DNA of 17,073 bases from JBDKJS01 sp039806065 (GTDB lineage Bacteria; Bacteroidota; Bacteroidia; AKYH767-A; 2013-40CM-41-45): positions 1 to 17,073 of the forward strand of contig JBDKJS010000182.1 in the NCBI GenBank assembly GCA_039806065.1. The letters run 5' to 3'. This document shows, piece by piece, positions 7,903-16,515 of the stretch. The stretch's first letter is position 1. The number at the start of each line of letters is the position of its first letter. Both the position numbers and the translations under genes were made by a program. The notes below the pieces were generated by a model that was not told the DNA's origin, did no database searches, and saw nothing but the letters and a program-made list of their open reading frames with translations.

Positions 7903-9135
7903 ATGTTATACAGTGAAAATATTAAGGTTGCCATACAAAGTATAAAGGCTCAAAAATTACGTGCCGTACTTACAGCTTTGATTATTGCAATTGGTATAAT
8001 GGCATTGGTCGGAATTTTAACAGCTATAGATGTGATGAAAAATTCTGTTACTGAAAATTTTATGGCAATGGGCTCCAATACATTTACCATTCAAAATAGG
8101 GGGATGCGCATTCAAATGGGGCACAAAGGAAAGCGCCCAAAAAGATACAAGGTTATTGATTATAATCAGGCAATGGAATTTTTAGAAAGCTATAAATTTC
8201 CCAGTACCGCTTCTGTTTCTAACATTGCTACCGGTCAAGCCACTATCCAATTTGCCTCTAATAAAACCGATCCTAATGTTCAAATTTGGGGAGGAACAAT
8301 AAATTATTTGTCCACTGCAGGATACACTTTAGGGGTAGGACGTAATTTTTCCGTGAGTGAAATACAATACGGTACAAATGTTTGCATTCTTGGCTCAGAA
8401 GTTGCCAAACGCATTTTTAAATCTGACGACCCGCTCGAAAAAAGTGTTAGCATTGGCGGTGACAGGTATAGGGTTATTGGCGTGCTTAAGGAAAAGGGCA
8501 CCGCCATTGGCTTTGGAGGTGATAAAGTATGTATTCTGCCGCTTTTTAATGTTAAACAAAAGTATGGCAATGCATCCACTAGTTATGCAATTAATGTTAG
8601 TGTTCCTGCTGTAACTTTAATGGAGCCTGCCATTGATGAAGCTATTGGTACCATGCGCGTAATTAGAGGAATCAGAATTGGAGAGGAAAATACTTTTGAT
8701 ATAACCAAAAGTGATAGCATTGCTGCTATTTTAATTGGCATGTTCGGAAGTATTACATTGGCATCCTCCATTATAGCCATCATCACTTTATTGGGCGCTG
8801 CAGTAGCACTTATGAATATCATGCTGGTATCTGTAACAGAAAGAACTCGAGAAATAGGCATCAGAAAAGCGCTAGGCGCTACTCCAAAAATAATTAAACA
8901 ACAATTTTTAACCGAAGCAATAATGATTTGCCAATTGGGTGGAATTGGTGGCATTACCCTAGGTATGCTTTTAGGTATAGGTACCTCTCTTTTTTTTGAA
9001 ACAGGTTTTATCATTCCCTGGATATGGATTACGGTAGCTATTTTTGTGTGCTTCTTGGTTGGAGTAATCAGTGGCTATTACCCTGCTAGTAAGGCTTCTA
9101 AGCTCGACCCCATAGAGGCTTTAAGATATGAGTGA
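7903..9135 (+). CDS. MacB/FtsX-type ABC transporter permease
   Basis: 410-residue inner-membrane permease of the MacB type. Domains in order: TM1 at about 20-42, a periplasmic MacB core domain (about 45-270), then three membrane segments at about 281-309, 338-365 and 371-394 forming the FtsX domain. Signature pieces are ERTREIGIRKALGAT (313-327) after TM2, and the C-terminal PASKASKLDPIEALRYE (394-410), where the cytosolic tail ends in the usual EALRYE. Such permeases pair with a separate MacB/LolD-type ATPase and often a membrane fusion protein. They act as mechanotransmitters for export of lipoproteins, peptides or antibiotics. No ATPase or HlyD-like gene is adjacent here, so the partner must be elsewhere and the substrate cannot be named. 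The preceding gene is on the same strand, 58 bp away, with no terminator visible between them. Confidence 0.92.
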   Translation: MLYSENIKVAIQSIKAQKLRAVLTALIIAIGIMALVGILTAIDVMKNSVTENFMAMGSNTFTIQNRGMRIQMGHKGKRPKRYKVIDYNQAMEFLESYKFPSTASVSNIATGQATIQFASNKTDPNVQIWGGTINYLSTAGYTLGVGRNFSVSEIQYGTNVCILGSEVAKRIFKSDDPLEKSVSIGGDRYRVIGVLKEKGTAIGFGGDKVCILPLFNVKQKYGNASTSYAINVSVPAVTLMEPAIDEAIGTMRVIRGIRIGEENTFDITKSDSIAAILIGMFGSITLASSIIAIITLLGAAVALMNIMLVSVTERTREIGIRKALGATPKIIKQQFLTEAIMICQLGGIGGITLGMLLGIGTSLFFETGFIIPWIWITVAIFVCFLVGVISGYYPASKASKLDPIEALRYE

Positions 9136-9181
9136 GCAATCGGAAAAAAATTCTTTTACTATAAAGTATCAATGAATTTTA

Positions 9182-9189
9182 TAAATTTG
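9182..9189 (+). promoter_or_regulatory. Putative -7 box of the DUF5606 gene
   Basis: TAAATTTG is a perfect TAnnTTTG match, 17 nt before the ATG at 9207. No TTTG is seen at the ideal -33 spacing; the nearest T-rich stretch is at 9154-9157. It suggests that this gene is transcribed separately from the upstream permease gene. Confidence 0.45.
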
Positions 9190-9206
9190 CTTCAAATATT
9201 TAAGAA

Positions 9207-9722
9207 ATGGAGTTTAAAGAATTGATAGCCATCAGCGGCCAACCTGGATTGCATAAAGTAATTGCAAAAAGTAAAAATGGATTTATTGTAGAAGCTATTG
9301 CCGATGCCAAAAGACAGGCAGTTAGTGCCAATCAACGCATCAGCACACTAAACGATATTAGTGTTTACACTACTGATGAAGAAATGCCCTTAAAGAAAGT
9401 AATGGCTGCCTTGGAAGCTAAAGCTGATAAATTTAAGGAAGTAGATGCCAAAGCAGATGCCGAAAAAATGCAGAAGTTTTTTGAAGCAGCTGTCCCTAAT
9501 TACGATAAAGAAAAAGTTTATGCATCTGATATTAAAAAAATGATGACCTGGTTTCGATTGCTTGAAGGTAAAGTAGATTTTAACAAAGAAGAATCGGATG
9601 AGCCTGCATTGATCGAAGAGGTTGAAAAGGAAACAAAGCAACCTACCAAAATACACGAAGCTCATGGACCAAAGGCCGAAGGAGCGAAGTCTTCAAAATC
9701 CAGAACTAGAAAGAAAGTATAA
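9207..9722 (+). CDS. DUF5606 domain protein
   Basis: 171-residue cytosolic protein with the DUF5606 N-terminal domain, which I know only from Bacteroidota. The match is the LIAISGQPGLHKVIAKSKNG segment (residues 5-24), followed by FIVEAIADAKR and ISTLNDISVYTTDEEMPLKKV, which corresponds to the domain's 'ISIYT-DE-PL' end near residue 65. The remainder is mostly helical and charged (residues 65-130). The last about 30 residues form a low-complexity tail rich in E, K, P and A that ends in the strongly basic KSSKSRTRKKV. Function is unknown. The basic tail could bind nucleic acid or ribosomes, but nothing in the sequence proves this. There is no signal peptide or membrane segment. It has its own -7 box upstream and an intrinsic terminator 9 bp after the stop, so it is a single-gene transcription unit. 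Confidence 0.85.
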   Translation: MEFKELIAISGQPGLHKVIAKSKNGFIVEAIADAKRQAVSANQRISTLNDISVYTTDEEMPLKKVMAALEAKADKFKEVDAKADAEKMQKFFEAAVPNYDKEKVYASDIKKMMTWFRLLEGKVDFNKEESDEPALIEEVEKETKQPTKIHEAHGPKAEGAKSSKSRTRKKV

Positions 9723-9731
9723 ATTCTAATC

Positions 9732-9758
9732 AGCCTCTTCTTCTTAAGAGGCTTTTTT
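9732..9758 (+). terminator. Intrinsic terminator after the DUF5606 gene
   Basis: AGCCTCTT (9732-9739) pairs perfectly with AAGAGGCT (9746-9753) around the 6-nt loop CTTCTT, followed by a T run to 9758. It starts 9 bp after the stop codon and separates this gene from the M3 peptidase gene. Confidence 0.9.
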
Positions 9759-9785
9759 ATTGACACCCTTTGATCAACTCCAATT

Positions 9786-11477
9786 ATGGATACCTCAACC
9801 ACTGATACCAATCAAATAAATTTTAACGATTGGAAGAGTATAGAACCTACTCTTCATTATTTAGTTAATTATGAAATTAACTCAATTGATGATTTAACCA
9901 AGTGGCTTCAGCTAGGTTCAGCCTTTGATACAGCTTGCAGTGAACATGCGGGTTGGCTATATATAAAGATGACCTGCGACACCCAAAATAAATCTTTGGC
10001 AGAGGCTTACAGGTTTTTTGTGAATGAAATTCAGCCAAAGTTAGCACCATTTGAAGATCAACTCAATAAGAAATTAGTGGAATCACCTTTCAAAAATTTA
10101 CTTGATGCTACTTTTTCAAACCACTTAAAGTCTGTTTCTAATAGCATTCACCTATACAGGGAGGTCAACATTCCACTCATTGCTCAGATGCAAACCTTAG
10201 AGCAACAGTATGGTGAAATTTGTGGCGATATGACCATTTTACATCATGATAAGCAAATTACTTTACAGCAGGCTGCAAATTTGCTTAGACAAAATGATCG
10301 ACTCTTAAGGAAAGATGTTTATGGAAAAATAATTCAACGAAGAGCACAGGATAAAATTATTCTAGATCAATTGTTTGACCAGCTGATCACTCTTAGAAAT
10401 ACAATAGCTCATAACGCAGGATTTACAAACTTTGTAGATTATAAGTTTATGGAGTTAGATAGATTTGACTACACCATAGCTGATTGTATAGATTTTCATC
10501 AATCTACTGCAACACATGTTGTACCACTTCTTCATGAACTTTTGAATGATAGAAAGTTGAGGCTAAATTTAGATAAGCTGTATCCCTATGATTTGGAAGT
10601 GGACAGCGAGGGCAGAAAAGATTTAAAGCCTTTTGAGAATGCACAACAATTAATTTCTAAAACCATTGCTTGTTTTACAGACATGGATTATTACTTTGGA
10701 AGTGTGATTGAAAAGCTACATTCCTTGCATCACATGGACCTCGATAGCAGAATAGGAAAAGCCCCCGGTGGGTACAATTATCCGTTGTATAAAACTGGAG
10801 TACCGTTTATTTTTATGAACGCTACGGGCTCTCTCCGCGATGTGGTTACCATGGTTCATGAAGGCGGCCATGCTATTCACAGCATGCTTACTCATGAGCT
10901 TCCTCATTTGGCCCATAAAGATTTTCCATCAGAAGTTGCAGAACTTGCTAGTATGAGCATGGAATTAATGAGCATGGAACATTGGCATCATTTCTTTGAT
11001 GATCCTATTGAATTAAATAGGGCTAAGAAGGAGCAATTGGAAGGTGTAATAGAAACTTTGCCTTGGATTTGTTGCATTGATGCTTTTCAACATTGGTTGT
11101 ACTCCAATCCAAATCATACGCAAGAACAAAGACACAATGCCTGGATAAAAATCTATGATCAGTATTCAAGTAGCTTGATTTGCTGGGAAGGTTATGAAGA
11201 TGCAAAAGAAATTATGTGGCAAAAACAACTCCATCTATTCGAAGTGCCGTTTTATTATATCGAATATGGAATGGCACAATTAGGAGCTATTGCACTCTGG
11301 AAAAACTATAAAACAAATCCTAAAGATACTGTAGCGCAGTATAAAAGAGCTTTAAGTTTGGGCTACACTGCAGGTATCAAAGAGATTTACAAAGCTGCTG
11401 GAATTCGATTTGATTTCTCACCACTTTATATAAAAGGGCTATTGGATTTTGTATTTGAAGAATGGAAAAAACTGTAA
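9786..11477 (+). CDS. M3 family oligoendopeptidase (PepF-like)
   Basis: 563-residue zinc metallopeptidase of family M3, which hydrolyses short peptides in the cytosol. The metal site is HEGGH at residues 358-362 (H358, E359, H362), and E386 in EVAELASM is the likely third ligand, as in PepF-type enzymes where the VAEVAS segment occupies this place. The C-terminal part carries GYTAGIKEIYKAAG and a helical end, typical of the family; total length also agrees. There is no signal peptide or membrane segment. The start at 9786 is the first ATG after the preceding terminator and lacks a Shine-Dalgarno, as expected in this phylum. Upstream, ACCCTTTG at 9765-9772 is at best a weak -7 element. The gene appears to be transcribed alone. 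Likely role: intracellular peptide turnover; the exact specificity cannot be read from sequence. Confidence 0.93.
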   Translation: MDTSTTDTNQINFNDWKSIEPTLHYLVNYEINSIDDLTKWLQLGSAFDTACSEHAGWLYIKMTCDTQNKSLAEAYRFFVNEIQPKLAPFEDQLNKKLVESPFKNLLDATFSNHLKSVSNSIHLYREVNIPLIAQMQTLEQQYGEICGDMTILHHDKQITLQQAANLLRQNDRLLRKDVYGKIIQRRAQDKIILDQLFDQLITLRNTIAHNAGFTNFVDYKFMELDRFDYTIADCIDFHQSTATHVVPLLHELLNDRKLRLNLDKLYPYDLEVDSEGRKDLKPFENAQQLISKTIACFTDMDYYFGSVIEKLHSLHHMDLDSRIGKAPGGYNYPLYKTGVPFIFMNATGSLRDVVTMVHEGGHAIHSMLTHELPHLAHKDFPSEVAELASMSMELMSMEHWHHFFDDPIELNRAKKEQLEGVIETLPWICCIDAFQHWLYSNPNHTQEQRHNAWIKIYDQYSSSLICWEGYEDAKEIMWQKQLHLFEVPFYYIEYGMAQLGAIALWKNYKTNPKDTVAQYKRALSLGYTAGIKEIYKAAGIRFDFSPLYIKGLLDFVFEEWKKL

Positions 11478-11673
11478 GCTATAAGCTATTTTTTCACTAT
11501 TAAATTGAATATTTATTCAATTCTTGTTTTTTGCACCATCTTGATCCTCATTTTAACCGTAAGAAGATCATCCATATTTACTGAATTGAGTAGTTGAACT
11601 ACTAAACCCTTTAACTCTTTATACCATATAATGTGAAGCTTGTAGTGTGTGAGCATACTACCAGTTATGGATA
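11478..11673. other. Intergenic region before the hybrid kinase gene
   Basis: This 196-bp gap holds the palindrome at 11503-11522 and a second dyad, AGTAGTT-G-AACTACT, at 11589-11603. No TAnnTTTG box is evident before the kinase start, and no ORF of useful size is seen. The dyads could be operators for the kinase gene, but this is speculation. Confidence 0.4.
11503..11522 (+). terminator. Perfect 20-bp AT-rich palindrome after the M3 peptidase gene, possible weak terminator
   Basis: AATTGAATA (11503-11511) and TATTCAATT (11514-11522) are exactly complementary around TT. A T run follows at 11527-11532 after CTTG. The stem is weak (two G-C pairs), so it may be a poor terminator or a protein-binding dyad. 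The symmetry itself is certain; the function is not. Confidence 0.35.
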
Positions 11674-14600
11674 ATGAATACTATAAGGGACTTTAAAAAA
11701 TTCAATGCGCATTTAGTGCGACTGATTGTGCTGTGCACACCAGTGGTATTAACTTGTGTACTAGTTATTTTTAATGGTCTGGGCTACTTTTTTAAAGAGG
11801 GTCCCATCTCATTCTTATTCATGCTAGTCAGCAGCGTAATTATTCCATTGGCCTATTTGTTTTTTTCGTTAATTAGAAGACATTATAACACGGTAGCAGG
11901 CATACAATTAGGTTTTACTATTTTGTTTTTTTTGCAACATGCTGCTATCAATCAGTTTACCTTAGTTCATTTAATACTGTGTTCACTTCAACTGTTAATC
12001 TTGTGCAGTGTAGCATGGCCTTTAGTAGTTGCAATTGGAACTTATAGCTTCCTTGTATTTTTTACAACCATTTTAGTGGTTTTACTAGGTAATATTAATG
12101 AGTTACTTCCCGTAAATAATTATTATAAAATTAATCCTTGGTTGTTTGCATTTTTATTATCCATAAGTGGATTAATTGGCCTTTTAAGGAAAGTGATTAT
12201 TTATATATTCTACACGGAAGAAGCTATTCAGCAGCCACCTACAACAATAAGTGTTGATAATGGTTTTTCTTCTTCTTCTTCTTATACGCTAGATTTTGAA
12301 AGTTTATTAAATAGTATTGCTCAGCCTGCAATGTTGGTAAATCCGCTTACTGGATTAAGTATAGCTGCCAATGGTGAATGTGTAAGTTTTTTAAATGCTC
12401 CCGATGCGAATGCACTAATAGCGATTGATTTTGCTCAATTATTTGTAAAGGGTGGAGTGCCAGAATTTGTAGTCATTAAAGAGCAGCTTATTCAAAAAGG
12501 ATATGTTCAATATTTGTCAGCCTTAAATTCTGGAAATGATCAAAATCAAGTTTCATTAAGTATTACTAAATTTAATATTGATCATCATTCCTTATTGCTA
12601 CTAACATTTGCCGATACTCATGTACAGCCATCAACACTTCCAATTGATCATGATACGTCAATAACTGACCTGCCTTTCTTCATGATCATTAAGCTTAATG
12701 ATGCATTAAAAATTTCGGATCTTAACCATGCAGCTTTAACAACTTTGCAGCATGATATAATGGCTATAAGGCATCAATTATTTAGTTTCATTATTGATTC
12801 ATCCGATGTTTCCAAGATAGAGCATGCCATGGCCACACTTAATCAGGGTGCAGCTTTTATTAGGATAGAAACTAAATTTATAAATTCATCAAAGCAATAT
12901 TTTCATGTTATGCTAACAGCATTAAAATATGAGAATGGTTTTCTTTGGTTAGCAGAAAATATCCATGCGCGTAAGCGATACGAAGAATTGTTAGTGGCAG
13001 AGAATAATCGATTTAAGTCCATGGTAGAACAGAATGTTTTTGCTATGATGTTCATAGATCGTGGTCATCAAATTTTGGCTATCAACCAGTATTTTAATGC
13101 TGCAGTGCATGCAGTTACAGGATTGTATTTTCAACCTGGTTATCAACTTTTGCCGCTCGTGCCTGCCAATTTAAAGGATGCTTATCAATTTGGATTTGAA
13201 AAAGCACTAGGTGGTGAAATTCACTTATTAGAATATGATTTTCCTGGAAATGCTACCGCTAAAATTTTCAAGGTGGCCTTTGCGCCAGCTATTGATAGAA
13301 ATGGAAATGTACAAGGTGTGCTGCTAAGTGCAGTAGATATTACAGCAGATAAGGAGCATCTAAAAAGAATTGAATCAGAAAGGGACTTGGCAATCAAAGC
13401 CACTGAAGCGAAGGGTGCGTTTCTTGCCACTATGAGTCACGAAATTAGGACACCACTGAATGGCGTAATTGGAATGGGTAAGCTACTTGCAAATACCGCC
13501 CTAAGTCAACAGCAGAAGGAGTATGTAGATGCCATCCTTTTAAGTGGTGATGCATTGTTAAGTGTAATTAATGACATTCTTGATTATTCTAAAATAGAGT
13601 CTGCGAAGATGGAATTAGAGTATCGCGCTTTTTCAATAAAGCGGTGTATAGAAGAGTCCTTCAGTTTACTATCAAGTAAAGCATTAGAAAAGAATCTTCA
13701 ACTTAAAATGAAAATTTCTTCTGACGTGCCAACAGCTGTTTTAGGTGACGTTACTAGATTGCGACAAGTACTACTCAACTTGCTTAGTAATGCAATAAAA
13801 TTTACCTTGAAAGGAAGTATAACCATAGAAGTGAATAGCGAAAGCGATAGCGGAGGTCATCATATTTTAAAATTTGAAGTTAAAGACACCGGGATGGGTA
13901 TTCCACCTGAAAAAATAGATAAGCTATTTAGAAATTTTTCACAGGCAGATCCTGGAACCGCAAGATCGTTTGGAGGTACTGGCCTTGGTTTAGCCATCAG
14001 TAAAAGTTTGGTAGAGTTAATGGGTGGTAGCATAGGGGTAAGTAGTGTACCAGGCGTAGGATCTACTTTTACTTTTTACATCAAAGCAGGAGAAGCTTCA
14101 ATTAATGAGCTGAATCAATCTGCTTCCAATTTGGTAGCAGATTTTAGTAATTTAAAAGTGCTTATCTTTAGTGATGATAAAATTAACAATGAACAGCTTG
14201 GCGTATATTTTCGAAAATGGAACATAAATTATCAAATAGCTGAACAGTTAACCGATGCGATAGCTTTAGTTCAGCAGGACGATTATCATTTAATTATGCT
14301 GAATGCTCAACTTATCAATACAGATGCATTGCAAGCTGGAAAAATAATTGGAAAACAATTACTAGGCAACACACAGTTGCTTCTTTTCAATGCTGATGCA
14401 GATACACTTTCACATAAAGAGTTTGATACAAATCTATTCAAGCACCATATTCCGATAGGGGCTGATAGATCTAAATTGCTGGATACCATTCTTAATACAT
14501 TGGCTGAAACTAATGTGATGCAAAATAACGCTTCTGTTGACAGCTCAATATTGGCAAGTCAATACCCACTAAATATTCTTGTGGTAGATGATAATGAAAT

Positions 14601-15333
14601 AAATAGAAAACTAGCAGTTGGAATTTTTGCTTCGCTTGGTTATACTGTAGCACTTGCAGTTGATGGCCGTGAGGCAATTAATAAAGTAAGAAGAAATAGC
14701 TATGACATTATTTTTATGGATGTGCAGATGCCAGAGTTGAATGGGCTAGAGGCAACACATTTTATCAAAGACCAATTGCAACCTACTCCGGTCCCAATCA
14801 TTGTAGCCATGACAGCCTTTGCCTTGGAAGGTGATAAAGAACGATGCCTTGCGGCTGGTATGAATGACTATATTTCCAAACCAATAATGGTGGAAGATAT
14901 TGTTTCAATAATTAGAAAATGGAGTACCAAAAATAAAGATACCATGATAAAAAACTCAAATACTACAGCCATCCAAGTGAATAGCAATACTATCATAGAT
15001 GTGGCCATTCTTAATAGGCTAAAAGAAATGAATCAAAAGTTAGATCCTTCATTCTTGCGTGATGTTGTATTAATGTATTTAGCACAAGCACCCAAGCTAA
15101 TTGATGAAATCACAATTCACTACCAAAATGGTCAAGCAGAATTGGCTGGTGCGGTGGCGCATAAATTAAAAGGATCATCGCTTCAACTAGGAGCTATGGC
15201 ACTTGCGGATGTAGCCAAGCAAATTGAACGAATGGGTAGAGATAAACAGCTTGTTGGCATGGAACCATTAATTCTAAAAATGGTAGAAGTATACAAATCT
15301 ACTGATCAGTATTTGAAAGCTGAAATAGCTTAG
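11674..15333 (+). CDS. Membrane hybrid sensor histidine kinase with two receiver domains and Hpt
   Basis: 1219-residue phosphorelay kinase. About six membrane segments lie at residues 16-40, 45-66, 72-92, 95-112, 113-139 and 155-178, followed by a linker with five serines (199-203). Two or three PAS-like sensory regions span about 205-555; the last (about 445-555) ends in the PAC-like GVLLSAVDITADKEH. HisKA: SHEIRTPLNG with phospho-acceptor H589. HATPase: N706 (N box), DTGMGIP at 738-744 (G1) and GGTGLGL at 767-773 (G2). A first receiver-like domain (about 827-935) has N877 where the phospho-aspartate should be, so it is likely inactive. The second receiver (about 967-1080) is intact: D972/D973, phospho-acceptor D1016, T1047, K1069. 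The C-terminal Hpt domain has AHKLKGSS with H1163. Predicted relay: H589 to D1016 to H1163, then a separate response regulator not encoded here. The signal sensed is unknown. It converges on murB with a 6-bp gap. Confidence 0.95.
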   Translation: MNTIRDFKKFNAHLVRLIVLCTPVVLTCVLVIFNGLGYFFKEGPISFLFMLVSSVIIPLAYLFFSLIRRHYNTVAGIQLGFTILFFLQHAAINQFTLVHLILCSLQLLILCSVAWPLVVAIGTYSFLVFFTTILVVLLGNINELLPVNNYYKINPWLFAFLLSISGLIGLLRKVIIYIFYTEEAIQQPPTTISVDNGFSSSSSYTLDFESLLNSIAQPAMLVNPLTGLSIAANGECVSFLNAPDANALIAIDFAQLFVKGGVPEFVVIKEQLIQKGYVQYLSALNSGNDQNQVSLSITKFNIDHHSLLLLTFADTHVQPSTLPIDHDTSITDLPFFMIIKLNDALKISDLNHAALTTLQHDIMAIRHQLFSFIIDSSDVSKIEHAMATLNQGAAFIRIETKFINSSKQYFHVMLTALKYENGFLWLAENIHARKRYEELLVAENNRFKSMVEQNVFAMMFIDRGHQILAINQYFNAAVHAVTGLYFQPGYQLLPLVPANLKDAYQFGFEKALGGEIHLLEYDFPGNATAKIFKVAFAPAIDRNGNVQGVLLSAVDITADKEHLKRIESERDLAIKATEAKGAFLATMSHEIRTPLNGVIGMGKLLANTALSQQQKEYVDAILLSGDALLSVINDILDYSKIESAKMELEYRAFSIKRCIEESFSLLSSKALEKNLQLKMKISSDVPTAVLGDVTRLRQVLLNLLSNAIKFTLKGSITIEVNSESDSGGHHILKFEVKDTGMGIPPEKIDKLFRNFSQADPGTARSFGGTGLGLAISKSLVELMGGSIGVSSVPGVGSTFTFYIKAGEASINELNQSASNLVADFSNLKVLIFSDDKINNEQLGVYFRKWNINYQIAEQLTDAIALVQQDDYHLIMLNAQLINTDALQAGKIIGKQLLGNTQLLLFNADADTLSHKEFDTNLFKHHIPIGADRSKLLDTILNTLAETNVMQNNASVDSSILASQYPLNILVVDDNEINRKLAVGIFASLGYTVALAVDGREAINKVRRNSYDIIFMDVQMPELNGLEATHFIKDQLQPTPVPIIVAMTAFALEGDKERCLAAGMNDYISKPIMVEDIVSIIRKWSTKNKDTMIKNSNTTAIQVNSNTIIDVAILNRLKEMNQKLDPSFLRDVVLMYLAQAPKLIDEITIHYQNGQAELAGAVAHKLKGSSLQLGAMALADVAKQIERMGRDKQLVGMEPLILKMVEVYKSTDQYLKAEIA
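12268..12282 (+). repeat. TCT trinucleotide repeat (five serine codons) in the kinase linker
   Basis: Five identical TCT codons encode S199-S203 just after the membrane domain. The repeat is in frame; a slippage of one unit would change the linker length without a frameshift. Confidence 0.8.
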
Positions 15334-15339
15334 TTTTTC

Positions 15340-16368
15340 TTACTCAATTATATTTACTTCCATTTCTAGGTGAATGTCAAATTGTTTAAATACACATTTT
15401 TGAACTTCTCTAGCATGTTGTAATAGTGCAGCTCCTGTGGCGTTTCCATAATTGACTAATACTAAAGCTTGTTTGGCATGCATGCCCACTTCACCATTCC
15501 GTTTCCCTTTAAATCCAGCGTGCTCTATCAACCAGCCCGCTGCTATTTTAACTCCATTGTCTGAATGATGACCAACCAAAGAGGGATATTTTTTTCTCAA
15601 TCTTTCATAATGCTCGTTAGCTATCAATGGGTTTTTAAAAAAACTTCCAGCATTACCCAAATCCTTAGGATTTGGTAATTTACTTTGCCTTATGTTAATT
15701 ACCGCAGTTGCAATATTTGCAATATTGATCTTTTGTACACCCATATTTTCTAGCTCTTGTTGAATGGCACCATAAGCTATTGTAAATTCACTTGGTTCCT
15801 TCACCAATTCAAATACCACATTTGTAATGAAAAATTTTTGGAGATATTTTCTTTTAAAAACACTATCTCTGTAACCAAACTCGCAGGCATTATTTGAAAA
15901 CACAAGAAATTCCTTGGTATTTAAATCATAACCCGACACTTCACGAATGGCTTGTTTCACTTCGCTCCCATAAGCACCAATATTTTGAATGGGGCTTGCC
16001 CCAACCGTGCCAGGTATTAATGCCAAATTTTCTAATCCCCCCCAATTTTTTTGTACCGTATACTGAACCAATTGATGCCAATTCATTCCTGCCCCCACTG
16101 ATATTCTAATCGACTGTGCATCTTCTGCAATGATCTTTAAAAAATCAATTTCGTTTTTCAAAACCAACTTATCAATGCTATTTACTAATAATAAATTGCT
16201 TCCTCCTCCTAAGATAAAATGCTTTTCAGTTTTAAACTCACTAGAGTCAAAACACTCTTGAAGATCATTTTCCGAGGTAATTCTCGATAGAAATTTAGCG
16301 TAAGCCTCTAGGCCAAATGTGTTATAGGGTTTTAAACTGACATTGTGTTCAAATCTGACTTTACTCAT
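15340..16368 (-). CDS. murB: UDP-N-acetylenolpyruvoylglucosamine reductase MurB (type I)
   Basis: 342-residue FAD enzyme that uses NADPH to reduce UDP-GlcNAc-enolpyruvate to UDP-MurNAc, the second committed step of peptidoglycan precursor synthesis, in the cytosol. FAD-binding motifs are NTFGLEA (16-22), LGGGSNLLL (53-61) and ENLALIPGTVGASPIQNIGAYG (113-134; listed by its ends ENLALIPG and NIGAYG). The type I loop with GYRDSVFK (165-172) provides R167, and NAGSFFKNP provides the catalytic S242. The C-terminal LEMEVNII carries the active-site glutamate (E335 or E337). Length equals the E. coli type I enzyme, and the E. coli-type YRDSxFK insertion is present. The gene is single, convergent with the kinase gene. 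A -7-like box sits 6 nt before the ATG. Confidence 0.97.
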   Translation of the reverse strand: MSKVRFEHNVSLKPYNTFGLEAYAKFLSRITSENDLQECFDSSEFKTEKHFILGGGSNLLLVNSIDKLVLKNEIDFLKIIAEDAQSIRISVGAGMNWHQLVQYTVQKNWGGLENLALIPGTVGASPIQNIGAYGSEVKQAIREVSGYDLNTKEFLVFSNNACEFGYRDSVFKRKYLQKFFITNVVFELVKEPSEFTIAYGAIQQELENMGVQKINIANIATAVINIRQSKLPNPKDLGNAGSFFKNPLIANEHYERLRKKYPSLVGHHSDNGVKIAAGWLIEHAGFKGKRNGEVGMHAKQALVLVNYGNATGAALLQHAREVQKCVFKQFDIHLEMEVNIIE

Positions 16369-16374
16369 ATGGAG

Positions 16375-16382
16375 CTAAAATA
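16375..16382 (-). promoter_or_regulatory. Possible -7 box of murB
   Basis: Minus-strand TATTTTAG differs from TAnnTTTG at one base and ends 6 nt before the murB ATG. A TTTT run at 16403-16400 lies 17 bp further upstream, near the -33 position. This predicts a leaderless murB mRNA. Confidence 0.35.
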
Positions 16383-16515
16383 CATGCATTATTTTCTTTA
16401 AAATGAGTGACCATAACCTTTTTTTGCACCTTGGTACTCACAAGGTTTATGGGTGCATTCACCAAATTATAACTCTATTCAGCCCAATTATTTTCAGCTA
16501 GGGTGCCGCATGGGG

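Noticed and set aside
8583..9014. Minus-strand frame of 143 codons inside the permease gene
   Set aside because: It is antisense to the clearly coding FtsX domain, and its composition mirrors the hydrophobic codons of the permease; no independent motif is present.
11627..11632. TATAAT upstream of the kinase gene
   Set aside because: The main sigma factor of Bacteroidota recognises TAnnTTTG rather than the E. coli -10 box, and TATAAT is common by chance in AT-rich DNA.
16403..16501. 32-codon plus-strand frame in the murB/S41 gap
   Set aside because: No recognisable features, no promoter box at a fitting distance and no Shine-Dalgarno. It was kept only as part of the intergenic description.
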